Shown in pieces: positions 10,306-22,206 of a stretch of DNA of 64,000 nucleotides. How positions within the stretch are numbered: position 1 is the stretch's first letter; every line of letters starts with the position of its first letter. This stretch comes from Podospora bellae-mahoneyi (taxonomy: Eukaryota; Ascomycota; Sordariomycetes; Sordariales; Podosporaceae): the NCBI RefSeq assembly GCF_035222275.1, contig NW_026946360.1:868001-932000 (forward strand). Direction: 5' to 3'. The notes beneath the pieces are model-generated. The model ran no database searches and was not told where the DNA came from. It saw nothing but the letters and a program-made list of their open reading frames with translations. Both the position numbers and the translations under genes were made by a program.

Positions 10306-12486
10306 ATCTGCTCGTCATATAAAAGCTTCGTGTTTATCTCCCACAGGGCTTGTTGTTGAGGATAAACCTTGCATATAAACATTGATTTGGAGCGCCAACG
10401 TTCGACGATGTCCTTGCGGAAAAGAATGGAAGGGGAACAGGGCAAGCCACCAATCACTTTCTCTCCAGTCGAGCGAGATCGCTGTGGGACTCCATTGTGG
10501 TCTGTATACTTGAGGTTCACAGCACCATGAGAAACCTATCAGCAGGCTCACGTGTGATTCGGAAGGGTGTCACAGTTGCGATGTAGGTACCGATGGTACA
10601 CGGGGGAGCGAGTTCTCCTTGCACAAAGACAGAGCTTTGTCGTAGTCTGACCAAGTCCCTGACATGAAGCAGCTTGGCTCCATGCGTCTCGCCCACAGGA
10701 TACCGACTCACTAAGTACAAGTGTTTGACATTTGTCCATCCACCACTTCGGATGACTCAATAGTCGTGATCTTGTCATATGTGGCGGTTACTATACATTG
10801 TCGGGCAGGCTGGCGTTTGTGGCTTCCTATTCCATCCGATTGGACTTCTTGGAGTGGAAAGTATGATGTGTATTTGGTATTGCAGAGAGCCTTGTGCTCA
10901 TATGGCCTCATGAGGGTTCCCGTTCCTGCCTCCATTCGTAGTACCATGATTCTCCCACAATCCCAATCTGGAGGTCCGCCGCCACTTTCCTTTGGGGCCG
11001 TGGGTTGAGACAATAGGCCCAATCATCCACTGGATGTAGCGGTATTTAGGGTAGTTACTGCCCCATAAGTTGGTCCTAAATCAGAGGCTGATTCTGGCTG
11101 TCTCATCAAACTATGGTGATTTCGACTTTGATAATCTTCCCAGAATTCTTCTTGCATTAGCCATTGCAAATTCCCACTCTTTCATGAGGAGAGTCTACAA
11201 CAAACTGGATAAGACTTCACATCTTTTTTATGTCATTCACATGGGGGATACCTACCGAGCTTGGATTACAGGACCAGTTTTCTCACGTTCGTGATGACAT
11301 TACCAAGATAACTGTAGCTTTAAAAACTGGGAGATATGAACTTTTCCAGATAAGAGTAGAATCCAGATATTTCTCCAAGTTTTAACACCCCAAAGATATT
11401 CATGAGACTGCTGGTGTTGCTCTCCCTCATCTGGTGTCAGTTTGATATGGTTTGTGATGATTCTGAGCAAGCACGACGCACTGACGTTCTACCTCAACCT
11501 CAACAGTGCACGGACGATTTACAGTGATGTAAATTTGCAGGCGTGCACGGACCCCGAAAACCAGCCTATATATTTCACAGCCCCGGCCCCAAATTTACTG
11601 GTTTCCTTTTTTCTTCTTCATACTTACCTTGGCCAACCTCCGGGAGATCACGAATTCCTAGGGGTAGGGTGACTAGCCTTCATTGCACATCGAGGAGTTT
11701 GGTTGTCTTTAATTGCCCTTCGGGGTCGTTATGGCCGCAATTTTTGATGTTTACCTCTCTTTTTCATTATGTACCCGACTCTGTTGGGCCATGAGGAAGA
11801 AGCCTCTTTTTTTTGTGGTGATGTAAATCAAGTAATCTGTAGCCCCGAAGATGATTGTGTCGGTTCACAACTGAGTTGGACTGACGAACGATATGGTCGC
11901 AGAAACTATTTCAAGCCGAATATTTCCAGCGGCCCTCCCGCCTTGGTGCAGGCCGATCACCAAAGCGCAAATCACGTCCTTCTGGGTGGTCCGTGACCCC
12001 GTCTTACCAAGGCATATTTGGCTTCCGGCTTTGACCACTCTCGACGAGGTCACCGAGGCATTGCACTTGCCAAAAAGTCCAGACGTCTGTCTAACTTGAA
12101 GAAATTTGTTGGTTCAACATGCTAAGGCCCGGCTTGGAGACCGTCGGGGAATTCGCAGTTTCAGATTGTCATCGCACCAGGGCACCGGCACACAGGTCTT
12201 TGCTTGAAGAAGGATCCGATCTGGCCTGACCTCGCTGACGGGCAGAGCTGTTCTGACATTTGTTATCCGAATAGGGCCCTCCCTTACATTCCTCAGAGCG
12301 GCGCGGCATGGAACGTGTCAAACCGCGCCTCGTCTCACCCAGTACCAACGCTCAAAACTACAGCGGTCCTCTTGCTCGACCAGTCGGCTGTGCCTCAATA
12401 CTAACCGTAGATCTGCACATTTCTTCTCCCGTTGTCAACTCCAAATCAACAACCAGAAGAAGTATCATGATCATTGTGGATAATCA
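10306..12486. other. Intergenic: divergent tok1 / orphan gene leaders
   Basis: About 2.2 kb between two divergently transcribed genes. It must hold both promoters. No open frame has recognisable content, and the stretch 11.0-12.0 kb is somewhat AT-richer. I see no repeat or RNA gene. Confidence 0.55.
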
Positions 12487-13476
12487 ATGATCGAAATCAT
12501 GTCGTCAACAGCGCCCTCACCACCGCCTGTGTCAGAGAAGACGCCAGTTCGACCCTATTATGCGCCTCTGGTTCCCTCCCCACTGAACCCGAAGAACTGC
12601 TTCCAAATTTCCCCCCCAACATCACCACCAGGATCTCCATCTCCCAGAACACCACCACCTAAAAGACCTAGTATCCGCAGGCCAGCCTCCCAGACGAGCC
12701 CGACTCAGATCCTTCTTCGTCAAAAGGCCGCCGCCGCCTTTAGGTCAGAGATCCTGATCAAGGCTTACAGCAGCAACAACAACAACAACTACATCTCCCT
12801 CGGGAGCAGTCGCCGCCACGCCAGCAGCCGGAACCCATTCCTCAACATGACCCAGCACCAGAACCTCACAACTGCTGACACCATCGACATTCTCTATTCC
12901 CTGGATATTGACGATCATGACGACACCAACCCCACAGGCGACCTCGGTCTGATCACGCCAGGCAACAACACCAGCAACAAGCCACTGCCGCCAGTCCCCA
13001 TGCCCCCTCCTCTATTTTCGTCTTCTTCCCCAGGGCAGGACCCCAACAGCGACAGCCCACCAGAGCGAGAAGACCATCGGCTTCAAAAAAAAGATGACCT
13101 CGACCTCCTTAGTTCAACCCCCTATCACGAGGACTACGACTACGACCACAGAGACAAGGAGGAGATCGACCTCGAGAACGGCTGTTACTTTGAGCGGGAA
13201 AGGGCAACACTACCCTCGGGAAGGACAGCCTCTTTTGACGACTCGGGAGGGAGGGGACGATCGACGCTAGGGAAAGCAAGACGCGGTGGTGGCAGTGGTG
13301 CTGAACACAGGTCAGGGGTCACAAGGCTTGTGATCCACCTCGGCCGAGGGCTGGTGATACTGGGGATCGTGATCTGGTTTGTGCTGCTTCACGGGCTTTT
13401 GAGGACCTTTGGCGGGGCGAGGAGGCCTCCTCCTCCTGACTCCAGCTTGGGGTCTGCTTCTGATTTGGAGGCATAG
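12487..13476 (+). CDS. Disordered protein with C-terminal TM segment
   Basis: A single-exon frame of 329 aa; a second in-frame ATG follows at 12499. The first two thirds are low complexity: Pro/Ser-rich with SP and TP sites, an Asn run (SNNNNNY at about residues 95-101), a poly-Pro segment and an acidic DYDYD/EEIDLE region. Near residues 278-302 is a hydrophobic helix (VILGIVIWFVLLHGLL) bracketed by Arg/His, then a short Arg/Pro/Ser tail. This suggests a protein anchored at its C-terminus with a large disordered cytosolic part, perhaps regulated by proline-directed kinases. I do not recognise it. Coding is supported by length and codon pattern rather than homology. Confidence 0.7.
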   Translation: MIEIMSSTAPSPPPVSEKTPVRPYYAPLVPSPLNPKNCFQISPPTSPPGSPSPRTPPPKRPSIRRPASQTSPTQILLRQKAAAAFRSEILIKAYSSNNNNNYISLGSSRRHASSRNPFLNMTQHQNLTTADTIDILYSLDIDDHDDTNPTGDLGLITPGNNTSNKPLPPVPMPPPLFSSSSPGQDPNSDSPPEREDHRLQKKDDLDLLSSTPYHEDYDYDHRDKEEIDLENGCYFERERATLPSGRTASFDDSGGRGRSTLGKARRGGGSGAEHRSGVTRLVIHLGRGLVILGIVIWFVLLHGLLRTFGGARRPPPPDSSLGSASDLEA

Positions 13477-14278
13477 ACATCGATTCCATTCTTCTTCTGA
13501 TGGCGAGCCTTCCCCCCCGCCCTTTTTTTTCTCCTCTTGTTCCATTTTTTTAGTATCGGACTCAACGGCTGGCGACAACTTGGGGGCTTTTTGGTTCTTT
13601 TTCTGGTTGCATTAAATAGGTCAACAAGGTTGGGGGCAGGAGTCCAAAATGGCGGGGGAAGGACCGGGCTTGTTACGTTTTGTGTACATATATTCAGCAT
13701 TTCAAGTTGCATTACAGGGGCGCGGATTTTCTGTGGCTTCAGGACACGGTAGCTCAGGGTATGTGTGGTTCCCGAAAGACGTTAAGATGACATTTTCACA
13801 AACATACACGCCGTTTCTGTCTTCCGTCTTCCGTTAAAGTTATTATGACCCACCGGAGCCTTGATTTGCCAACTCGCTAGGCGTGGAACCGCTTACTGCA
13901 AACTACCTGAGCAAAAGTAATGGGACTGGAGAACCAGAGAGCCCATTTGGACTGTGGCGACTGATTCCTTGCTACTTAGGGTGCCATCATGGATGAAAAA
14001 GGCTACAAATGCACCTGACCAAGCCCAACCTGACCCTCCCAAATCCCTTGCCCGACCCTCAAAAGAAAAACTTATCAACTGTTTACTGGGCGTTGATGGC
14101 TAAAGCCGAACCTTGCCCGGTTTGTTGTTTCCCTGTCGCTCCCCATATCCATCGTTCTGCGAGATACAAACAATTTAGCAACTCCGTTCCCCATCCACCT
14201 CTTTTTTCGCTGTCCGGTTGTTTGTTTCCTCTCTATAAATACCCTCATCTTCGGCCCCAGCAACCCGACGAAGTGATA
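13477..14278. other. Intergenic between convergent genes
   Basis: About 800 bases between the orphan TM gene and the cullin stop codon; both 3' UTRs lie here. Nothing else is recognised. Confidence 0.6.
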
Positions 14279-16873
14279 TTACGCCAGATAACCGAGCTCA
14301 TCGTCCTCCAAGCGCTCGAGGTACTCCTTGTCGAGCAAAATCTCGATACACTTCTTGATATCGGCAACCTTGGGCACAAAACGGGACCGGATTTGGTTAA
14401 TGGTTTCGGAAACGAGCTGCTGGTGCTTCATCTTCTTACGGGCCTTCATGATGCGGACAATGGCAGACTAGGTGTCCATGTTAGCATTTGATTCGTCCTC
14501 TTGGGACCATGGAAAAATAAGAGGACATACCTGAAGCAACAGTTTCCTGTCTTCTTCAATCGTCTTGTTCGTCTCTGCCTCCTCCTGCTTCGTCTCGCTC
14601 TTCATGCCAACGTTCAGATTGACCCTGTACTTCTTGTTCTTGAAGTCGAGGTTCAGAGAATACGTATTGCCAGGCCCCACCTTGGCACCAGAATCACAAG
14701 TCAGGACCTTGGCTTTGAGGCAGACCAGGAGCGCTGGATCCAGAGATTCGCTGTTGAGCTGAGTTGTTTGCGCAATTTCCTCATACGTGTTTTGAAGCTT
14801 TTCGTTGAACAGAAGCAAGATAGCCATCTGATACACAGATACTGAAAATGTGTACGGCATCTTGGCGTTTCGAACATAGTTCGCCTTGATGTCTCCCTTG
14901 CAAAGCTGCCACAACCAGGTGAGCTTCCGGCCATCATGCTTGTGCTTATAGAAACGTGTGAAGCGCTCGCAATCTTGCGCAATTTCCTCCGGCGGGTTGA
15001 AGTTTGTCCCCGGGGCAGTCAGGGGCCAGAAACCTGTGCCCAGTACCGAGTAGGTAGAGTCCAAGTTCTTGCCCTCGATGCTGGCCTGTACGTGCCCCTT
15101 GAAGCCAGTATTCAGATCTTTGGAGATCTGCATATCCTGGAACATACGCTGCAGCTTGCTGGTGTACTCGAATCCGCACGCCTCCTTGAGCTTGCTGATC
15201 ATGCTAGTCTCGGCGTCATCGGACGACGAGTTGCTGTGAACCAACCGGCGAGCCAACATGCGAGAGTAGAACTTTTGAAAGACATCTTTGTCCTCAATGT
15301 ATTTGAACACAGTCATGATCTGCGTCAAAGTCTCCTCCAGAGCACCATCTTCTACACCGGTGCTGCTCTTGCGCAAAAGGATATCGGTATACTTGGCCAG
15401 GAGCTCCGGCGACTTGTTGGATCCAGACTTGCAGACTTCATTGCGGTTGACGAATTCCCTGCACGCGTTATCGAGGGATCTTGTAAACTCGGCCTCATCG
15501 TTGAACGCGCGCTTGACCAAGCCTTGATACTGCGTGTGAATCTCAAGTAGCGCATCCACGTAGACCTTGGGCTCCAACTTGTCGGCATCGGAGGCCACCT
15601 TGGCGACAGCAGCCAATCCGGCCTTGCGAACGTGATTTTCGAATTTGGCCCGCAAGGGGTCGAGGCCACCAGCAATGCGCGAAAGCAAACTGTACATGCG
15701 CGCCATGTCTTCCTCCCTGTCATTATCAAGGAGAACCTGAAACTCGTCGCGGAGCAGGTTGCTGTGGTCCTCAATGAGCACCTGGTTACAAGCTTTCTTG
15801 AGCTGGATAATTATATCCCCGATCAAGTATAGCTGCACTCGGTTTTCCTCCTCCTCCAGACGTGCCTCGGCTTTCTTCATGAACTCGACAACGCTGTTCT
15901 CGGCAAGGAACTGCTTGCTCTCGTTCGTGTAAAATACTTTGGTCGCCTCAAGGAATGGCTTCTCGAAATGGAAGCGATAGACGTTGAGCGTGGGCTTGTG
16001 GGAGTCATTCTCGTCGAGCCCCAAGGAGATGAAGGAGTCGACAACCAGTTTGATCTGGTTGTATTCGATGGTTTCGCCGTTGCGGTGCTTCTCCACCAGT
16101 TTAAGGACCGAGTCCATGACTTTGTGGACAACTTGGTGAAAGAGGACATCGCGCCATTTGACGAGGTGCAGGGTGTAGACATCGTACACCGACTTCTTGC
16201 CCTCGTCCATCTCCCGCTTTACCCAGTGGCGGTTCAGATACCCGAAGATATGGTGAATGTACTTTGCGGCGTTGGTGTAACGATTCCACTCCCGAATGTA
16301 GAAGGCTAGAAGAGCCTCTTCAGTGTGACTCTTCGATTCCTCCACAAGACCCGTCAGATGCTGTGCCAAATACTCATTGAGCAGCTTGTACAGGTCCTCT
16401 CCCAGTAAGTGTGCTACAGAGCCAAGTCAGCAATTCAAAGCGTCTAGACAACCAACGGAGACACTGACCACCTCTATGAGCTCCAAGCGAACCAGCGTTG
16501 AAGCTGACAGCCTTCTGGCTCGTGCAAAAATTGTGAACCGTTCTGGAAATGCATAATCAGTGTCGAGAACGTGAGGGCTCGGTAGGAAGGGTTCGAAACG
16601 AACGTGTAGAGTTTCATGTACTGCCAGCGGCGAGGTTAGCGATGCGCCCATTCACGGATGTAGGAGGGAGACATACGTCGGCGAGGTTCAGGCCGCTGTG
16701 GAGGTTTGTCATGATGCCATCGATGCCCGTTCGTAGGGTGAGCCATCTAAGTCACATCAGCAGGCGTTCCTTCGCATCGGGGCGGCCTGGGCAAGACAGG
16801 CTTGGACCTGGACGTACGTGCTGTCGACATCATCACGGGTGTGGGAGGCACCCGAAAACGCTGGTGGAGGCAT
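14279..16873 (-). CDS. cul1: Cullin-1, scaffold of SCF ubiquitin ligases
   Basis: Exons, complement: 16818-16873, 16677-16746, 16604-16620, 16472-16542, 14531-16413 and 14279-14467, give 761 aa. The N-terminal cullin repeats include [26 protein letters not shown] and [10 protein letters not shown], the Skp1-binding side. The cullin homology domain includes [15 protein letters not shown], which binds the RING protein Rbx1. The last exon is the winged-helix Nedd8 domain with [17 protein letters not shown], where the Lys of IMKARK is the neddylation site, ending in the conserved [10 protein letters not shown]. All intron phases agree. Exon 3 is only 17 nt (YMKLYT), a microexon. CUL1 holds Skp1/F-box proteins at one end and Rbx1-E2 at the other, in nucleus and cytosol. 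An F-box protein lies in this window at 51.1-52.6 kb, but no direct link is implied. Confidence 0.96.
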
Positions 16874-18151
16874 CTTCTGAAAAGTATTGACGTCTCCCAC
16901 GGAAAGACAACGGTGGACTAGACACGACGGCGAGGTGTTCGGTGAGGTGGTGCAAGTTGGTGTGACCAGGATGGATTAATTGACAGCCCAGGAAGGACGA
17001 GCAAGGGCTCTGGTTCAAACGGCAGGACGGGGTTGTCGCGGCGGGCAGGTGCGCTCTGGATCGGGGGGAAGCCCAGGAATAAAAGAAGGATGCCGTCAAT
17101 TCGCCGGTGCAAACTGTTGATTCGCAGATAGAGGGCTTCGTTCGCAAGTGAGGCCTTCGGTATGTCTAGTCGAGATTCTGCCGGGTCCTGGCCTGGTGGA
17201 CGTCAGTTGGTGCCAGGCAGCCGCTACCTGAAAGGCCAAATCGGGTGTGGGGCAGCCAGAGGTGCAGTGGGCGTGGCGGGGAATGGATTTACTGTCAGTC
17301 GTAAGGTGGACAGCACAAGAACTTCTGCGAGATTTGAGTTCTCTGAAAATTGGTGAATAGTCTGATTTTCTGCAAAATGTGAAGGGGACTACAAAAGAGT
17401 CCCCATCATTTGCTCCCAAAGATCAACGAGGCTCCAGGTTGTTGGCAACCTTTGGTGGCGTTGGCGTTCGTGCCAGCATCACCTTACACGTCAAAAAGTG
17501 CTACAAATTAGTAGGCTCTGCATACTGGACACTCTAGGTGCAGACATATCAGATTGCTGTACAAACTCCCAAGGTACCCAGAGCAGACTACTTGCAGCAT
17601 TTTATAGATATATCTCTGTTTCATGACTCCAGGTGCCTGCTAGGCAGAAAAACGGCGTTGTCATCGCCCAGCATACTGGCTTTTCTGTCAACGGCATGGC
17701 ACTTCAGGCAGGAAACTCAAGGTTCACCATCCACCTCGGTCTGTCCTGCGCGAAACTATCCAATCCTAATCACGAAGGCACAGTCCCAACCAGGGCTGAT
17801 AAACGATAGGCGTCAGCAAGCGCACGGACAACGGTAGGCACACCAGGCAAGAGTCAGAAAACAACTTGGAACAACACTGAACAGCTGTTTTGACGATTCC
17901 GCTACCATTCAATCTCATCCAAGACTCGACATTATTCTAGAAAGTAGATTATGTTGTCCGATCCTGTCTCGAACGCTGAGGGTATACTGCTATCCTTCCC
18001 AAGAAAAAAAAGAAAGAAAAGAGAAGAGAAACCTTTCCCGCCCAAACCCAGCCCCCACATTCCCACCTCTACACCCTTAACTTGGAAAAATCTCGCTCCA
18101 TGATCCGAATCTTGCCTCTCGCCATCTGAGGAGCTCACTCATCCCAGATCC
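16874..18151. other. Intergenic: cul1 leader and downstream part of srf1
   Basis: About 1.3 kb. The left part is the cul1 promoter and the right part the srf1 3' UTR, with a purine-rich run of A and G at 18002-18031. No gene is seen. Confidence 0.6.
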
Positions 18152-19314
18152 CTATCTACGTTCGTCTTCGCCCCCTCCCAGCTTCTGTACGAGGCGGAAT
18201 ACGTTCACGGTGAAAGTGAAGCTCCATGATATCAAACCGACCGTCTGAAACGCAGCCAACGCTTGACTGTATTGGCTCACCTGACGGTCCAAGGAGTTGT
18301 GAAAGACGAGGGCCTCGAAGGCCAGTGTTGTGCTTGCGGATTTGAATATAATAAAAAACAAGTCCATCAGGACAAGCGAAATCTTCTGTGTGGCCGGCCG
18401 CAGTCCCAAGGGCTTGCCAGTGTATTCATCCCATGTCATGTAGCCGATATAGGGGACCGCTACCGTATCTACCACGATAGCGACAATGGACTGTGTCCGT
18501 TCCGAAGTGTTTGTTTCCGTCTCGCCGTTTTCTATTTGGAAGATCTTGGCTGAGAGGGCGAGAGCCACTATGGAGGTGAGGAGAACCATAAGGCGGAAAG
18601 CCAAAGGCACCAATGGGTGTTGTAAAATGACCCGCCAAGCTCTCTTGTAGAGCAGTTTGTTCCTTGCGGACCGGTTTCCGGCTGAGTCGAGAAGTCGTGG
18701 CGGCTCAATGGGGTTATCGAAGCTGGGCTGGAGCTCTTTAAGCACCTCGGGGTCAACGATCTGAGCATGTTCCCCTGGAAGATGGCCATATCGCGAGGAT
18801 TGCAGATAGCTTCGCCATGGTGAGTTGGGTGTTGCCCGGCTATATCGAGGCACAATCACAGGCTCGGCTGAGCGCAAGTGGTCCCATTTCCTCCCTCGCT
18901 CCGCAGCATCTTTGCGCAAAATGAATTTTCGTAACCTTGCTCGCGAGGTCCTCGGTGCCTCATCGGTAGGTAACACGCCTCCAAAATCGTACATGTAGCC
19001 ATCTTTGGAGATCCGTCGTTGGGGTTGGCTGGGGGAATGATTGTGGTGAGAGTGCGCGGCCCGGGGAGGGGGGCAGTCAAGTGCGCGGAGCTGGTCTTCG
19101 GTCGGCGACCCGTACCGTGCTTCGTAGGAGTCTATCCATGCTGGAAAGTGTCAGATAATTCATGGGCTGGCATTGATAAAGGAAACATACGTGGCAGGGA
19201 TCGCGGTGTATGGTGTCGAGTGGTGTTGGAAGCGGCAACGCTGCTTCGCGACCTGAGGGAAGCGCGAGGTTCAGAAACATTGGAACTGGAGCGCGGGAGG
19301 CCCGCAGATGCCAT
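18152..19314 (-). CDS. srf1: SRF1-like regulator of phospholipase D
   Basis: Exons, complement 19191-19314 and 18152-19140, give 370 aa; the intron is 50 nt with GTATGT and CCAG ends. The N-terminus is Ser/Arg-rich and disordered, followed by the family-like block WIDSYEARYGSPTEDQL. Next comes a juxtamembrane region with SSRYGHLPGEHAQIVDPEVL and LQPSFDNPIEPPRLLD, typical of fungal SRF1 proteins. Four hydrophobic segments follow (about residues 225-245, 270-290, 295-320 and 335-355), ending in a short charged tail. In yeast Srf1 is a membrane partner that activates the phospholipase D Spo14 and protects membranes from phosphatidic-acid imbalance. Recognition is from remembered family features. 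ATG 19314 is the first in frame. Confidence 0.75.
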
Positions 19315-20830
19315 TATCAAAACGATCGAGCAGAGGCTATTCAACTCTGCCGTCGATCTAGAGGAGCGTCAACAAGTTGGGGATGAAACAACATCAGCGA
19401 GCGAAGTCATTTAATCAAAGCGATCGGGCGGTCGAGATTGCTGGCGAGCATGCAGAAAAGCGATCGAAATTCCAGAATTGCCAGCGCATGGTCAACTCGG
19501 CGATGACGGCGGAGCATTCGATAGTGTTTTACTTAAACACACGACACATGTTGCTTCTCCTGCGAGGTCGAGTTCGTCGAGACCATCTGATTGTAACATG
19601 CGCCGTGGTTGGCCTGGAGGGTCTGTGTCTGTTTTTGTGCCGCTGAGCACTGGCTTGGAAGCGCTGGCTGGTATTGGGGGACTTGGCGGCTGTGGGCTGT
19701 TTTGCAAGTTTGGGTAGCACCGCGCTCGCTGTTATCCCTGCTGGCACGGGCCGCATGACCTCTTCACTCCACTCAGCTGCAAAGACAAGCCGGATGGAAG
19801 CTATGACGACAGTGTGAAGGATATCTGATACCCTTTCTTCAGCAGAGAGTCTAGGTACATGATGAAATCGCCAGCATGGGAGACCCTTGACCAATAATAC
19901 TACAGCACACTGGAGTCAGGTTTCAATATGTATGTAGCCCACGTCCACCTCAAGGCAATTGGTATCTCAGAAACAATGGGTTGGTTGGGCGAGTGCCGCT
20001 GCATCAGGACAGTAAGTGGAGTCTCTAATCAAAAGCTCACAGTCGGATATCAGAGCCAGGCAGCGGCAAGCTCGCAATGTTCATAACGCTGTCAAGAGCC
20101 GCAAACCGTCTCTTCAAGGTTTGAGAGAGATCCAAGTCCTTTTGTACCTGAAAGCCATAATTGGAACCCCTTGGCAGGCCTCCAGTAACGGCAGGCCTCC
20201 AGTAACGGCAACGCAAACAATTCGCCTCCCACAGTCCCGTCGCGTTATCCCAAAGGATCTGGCTCGCCAACAAGGATTCGGATGCTTAATCAATGACGGG
20301 AACTGGAACTCCACTGCTTGTGCAAGCGGGCTGGCCCACTAGCTGATGTAACGTCATCCAATGGGAGCTCCCTAAATCACAAGGAACTGCGTCACTGCCC
20401 CTTCTAGCCCACGAGAAGCTTCAAAGTACCCCAGTCAGCATAGAAGAGCTCAAAATTGTTGAAGAAATCGTCAAACCCAGCTCCAGCTCCAGCTCCGTAC
20501 ACTAGGGAGAATACGCGGTCAGCCTGTCGACTTGCCACTACGAAGAGGCCTTGCGACAACAAACTCAACAAAACTGAGATTGACCATGGGCGGCCGCTGG
20601 CTCGGATTCTGGATTTGAGAAGGAGCAAAAAAACCCCATACAAAAGCCCATTCGCTTCTTTCTTATTTTTCGCCTTTACGCAGCACAGGATTTTACAAAA
20701 GACGGAGCGGTGCTTCGGGACGAACGAATTTTCTTTCAGAGGCAACCCAGGGCAACAGCAACATTTTTTTTTCTCCCGCGCGCAACACTTTTGACAAGGG
20801 ACACCCACCAAACTACGGCAGGAGGCTACG
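19315..20830. other. Intergenic: divergent srf1 / khe1 leaders
   Basis: About 1.5 kb of promoter DNA for two divergent genes. A minus-strand frame of 121 codons at 19529-19894 begins with TTG and has no domain. A 17-bp tandem duplication lies at 20177-20211. Nothing else is recognised. Confidence 0.55.
20177..20211 (+). repeat. Tandem duplication, 17 bp x2
   Basis: The unit AGGCCTCCAGTAACGGC occurs twice in direct succession. It is a simple recent tandem duplication in non-coding DNA. Confidence 0.85.
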
Positions 20831-21758
20831 ATGCGTCTTTACCTCTTGCCCATCTCCACGAGACGGACGTTGCTTTACTGCCAAAAGCTAGACGCGCCCG
20901 CAACACAGAAGCAGACGTGGGGGGATTGGCTCCAGGGCAAAGCGGCGCGCACATGGTCCGACTGGGAGCAGAAAGAGAAGGGCTGGCAAAAGAAGGTCGT
21001 CAGCTACGGCAACTACGCGCTCCGCCGGATCCCCTACGAGGAATGGGGTCTCAAGTCGGTGCCCCCGCTCTCCCAGCGCAGGAAGCAGGTCGAGCTGCGG
21101 GGCGATGAGAAGGTCGAGGTGGTGTATCCGAAGAGCCTGTTGCCCCTGGGGAAAGTCTCCAAGATCCTGGAGGCCTTGGCCACCGAGAGGGAAAGCTTGC
21201 ACAAGCAGAGGTTGGCGTGGTGTTTTGTTGGCATGCCCGTCACGATACCCATTGGGCTGCTCCCCGTGTACGTGTACGCCCCAATTCACCAGGGTTTTGT
21301 TTTGGCCTGCTGACAACCGTGAATTCAGAATCCCCAACCTTCCCTTTTTCTATCTCGTCTACCGTGCCTGGTCTCACTGGCGTGCCTACGCAGGAGGGAA
21401 GCACATCCAGTTCCTACTCAAAAACAATCTCCTAACCTACACCCCGTCCCCCGTGGTGGACGCTGTATATGCCGGTCAAGAGCAGCCGCTGCCGTCCACG
21501 CCAGAACCAACCACCAGCCCGAACGCGGAACTGCTCGGTAACGAGAAGGTCCCAGGGCCTGAGAATCCTCATCCAGACGGGGAGACCATGCTGCTAAATC
21601 AGGCCAACGGGCGGAAGATGACCCAAGCGTTGGACCTACCGCAGTTGGAAATCGAATTGGAGAGGGCCATCTGGCAGGTGGAAACGGCGGTTCAGCTCAG
21701 CAAGGAGGACATTGCCGAGGAAAATTCAAGAGGCGGCGATGAGAAAAAGACGCAATGA
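20831..21758 (+). CDS. Mitochondrial K+/H+ exchange-related protein
   Basis: Exons 20831-21267 and 21329-21758 give 288 aa; the 61-nt intron (GTACGT to TTCAG) restores GLLPVIPNLPFF. The protein matches the Mit_KHE1 family (yeast YDL183C type): the N-terminal motif MRLYLLPIST, a Trp-rich segment (TWGDWLQGKAARTWSDWEQ), LRRIPYEEWGLKSVPPL, then a hydrophobic pair around residues 130-155 and YRAWSHWRAYAGGKHIQFLL. The C-terminal third is acidic and Pro-rich. Family members are mitochondrial inner-membrane proteins implicated in K+/H+ exchange and mitochondrial volume control. The basic N-terminus (RLYLLPISTRRTLLYCQK) could act as a targeting signal. Confidence 0.85.
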
Positions 21759-22206
21759 CATGGTTTGACGAGACATTCTGGAAGAGCGACGAGTGTCAAT
21801 GTTGATAATGGCTGTATGATATTGTATTTACTACCTTTGTTCACGCAGCGAATAGCACTGGTGCATGGGAGATAGAGCAAGGCATGCATGGTTCAGAAGC
21901 CGGCGTTCGACGAATACACGATACCCACTCAACTCGACTCTATGCCAGTACATGAGTGTTGGAACAAAGCCTTGGGACTGTAGAAGTGCTATGTCTAGAA
22001 GCCTAAGCAGCCGAGTGAGATATTTCAGCCATAATTATACACCATTGAGGAGCAGATTTGTAAAGGAGCGCCAAGCAAGTATGCCGTTATTAAACAAAGT
22101 ATTAGGTATTCCATTCATTCCAAGGGGACTGTTCATCCAAGGCTATGACTACAGAACTCTATGATACTCCTTCCTTTCCAATTCATTTCCCTGCATCTCT
22201 TCTGTT
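21759..22206. other. Intergenic between convergent genes
   Basis: A 448-base gap with the 3' UTRs of the K+/H+ exchange-related gene and AVL9. No other feature is seen. Confidence 0.6.

Noticed and set aside
19529-19894. A 121-codon minus-strand frame upstream of srf1
   Set aside because: Begins at TTG, has no clear splice partner and no recognised domain; it could be a relic exon but is not supported enough to annotate.
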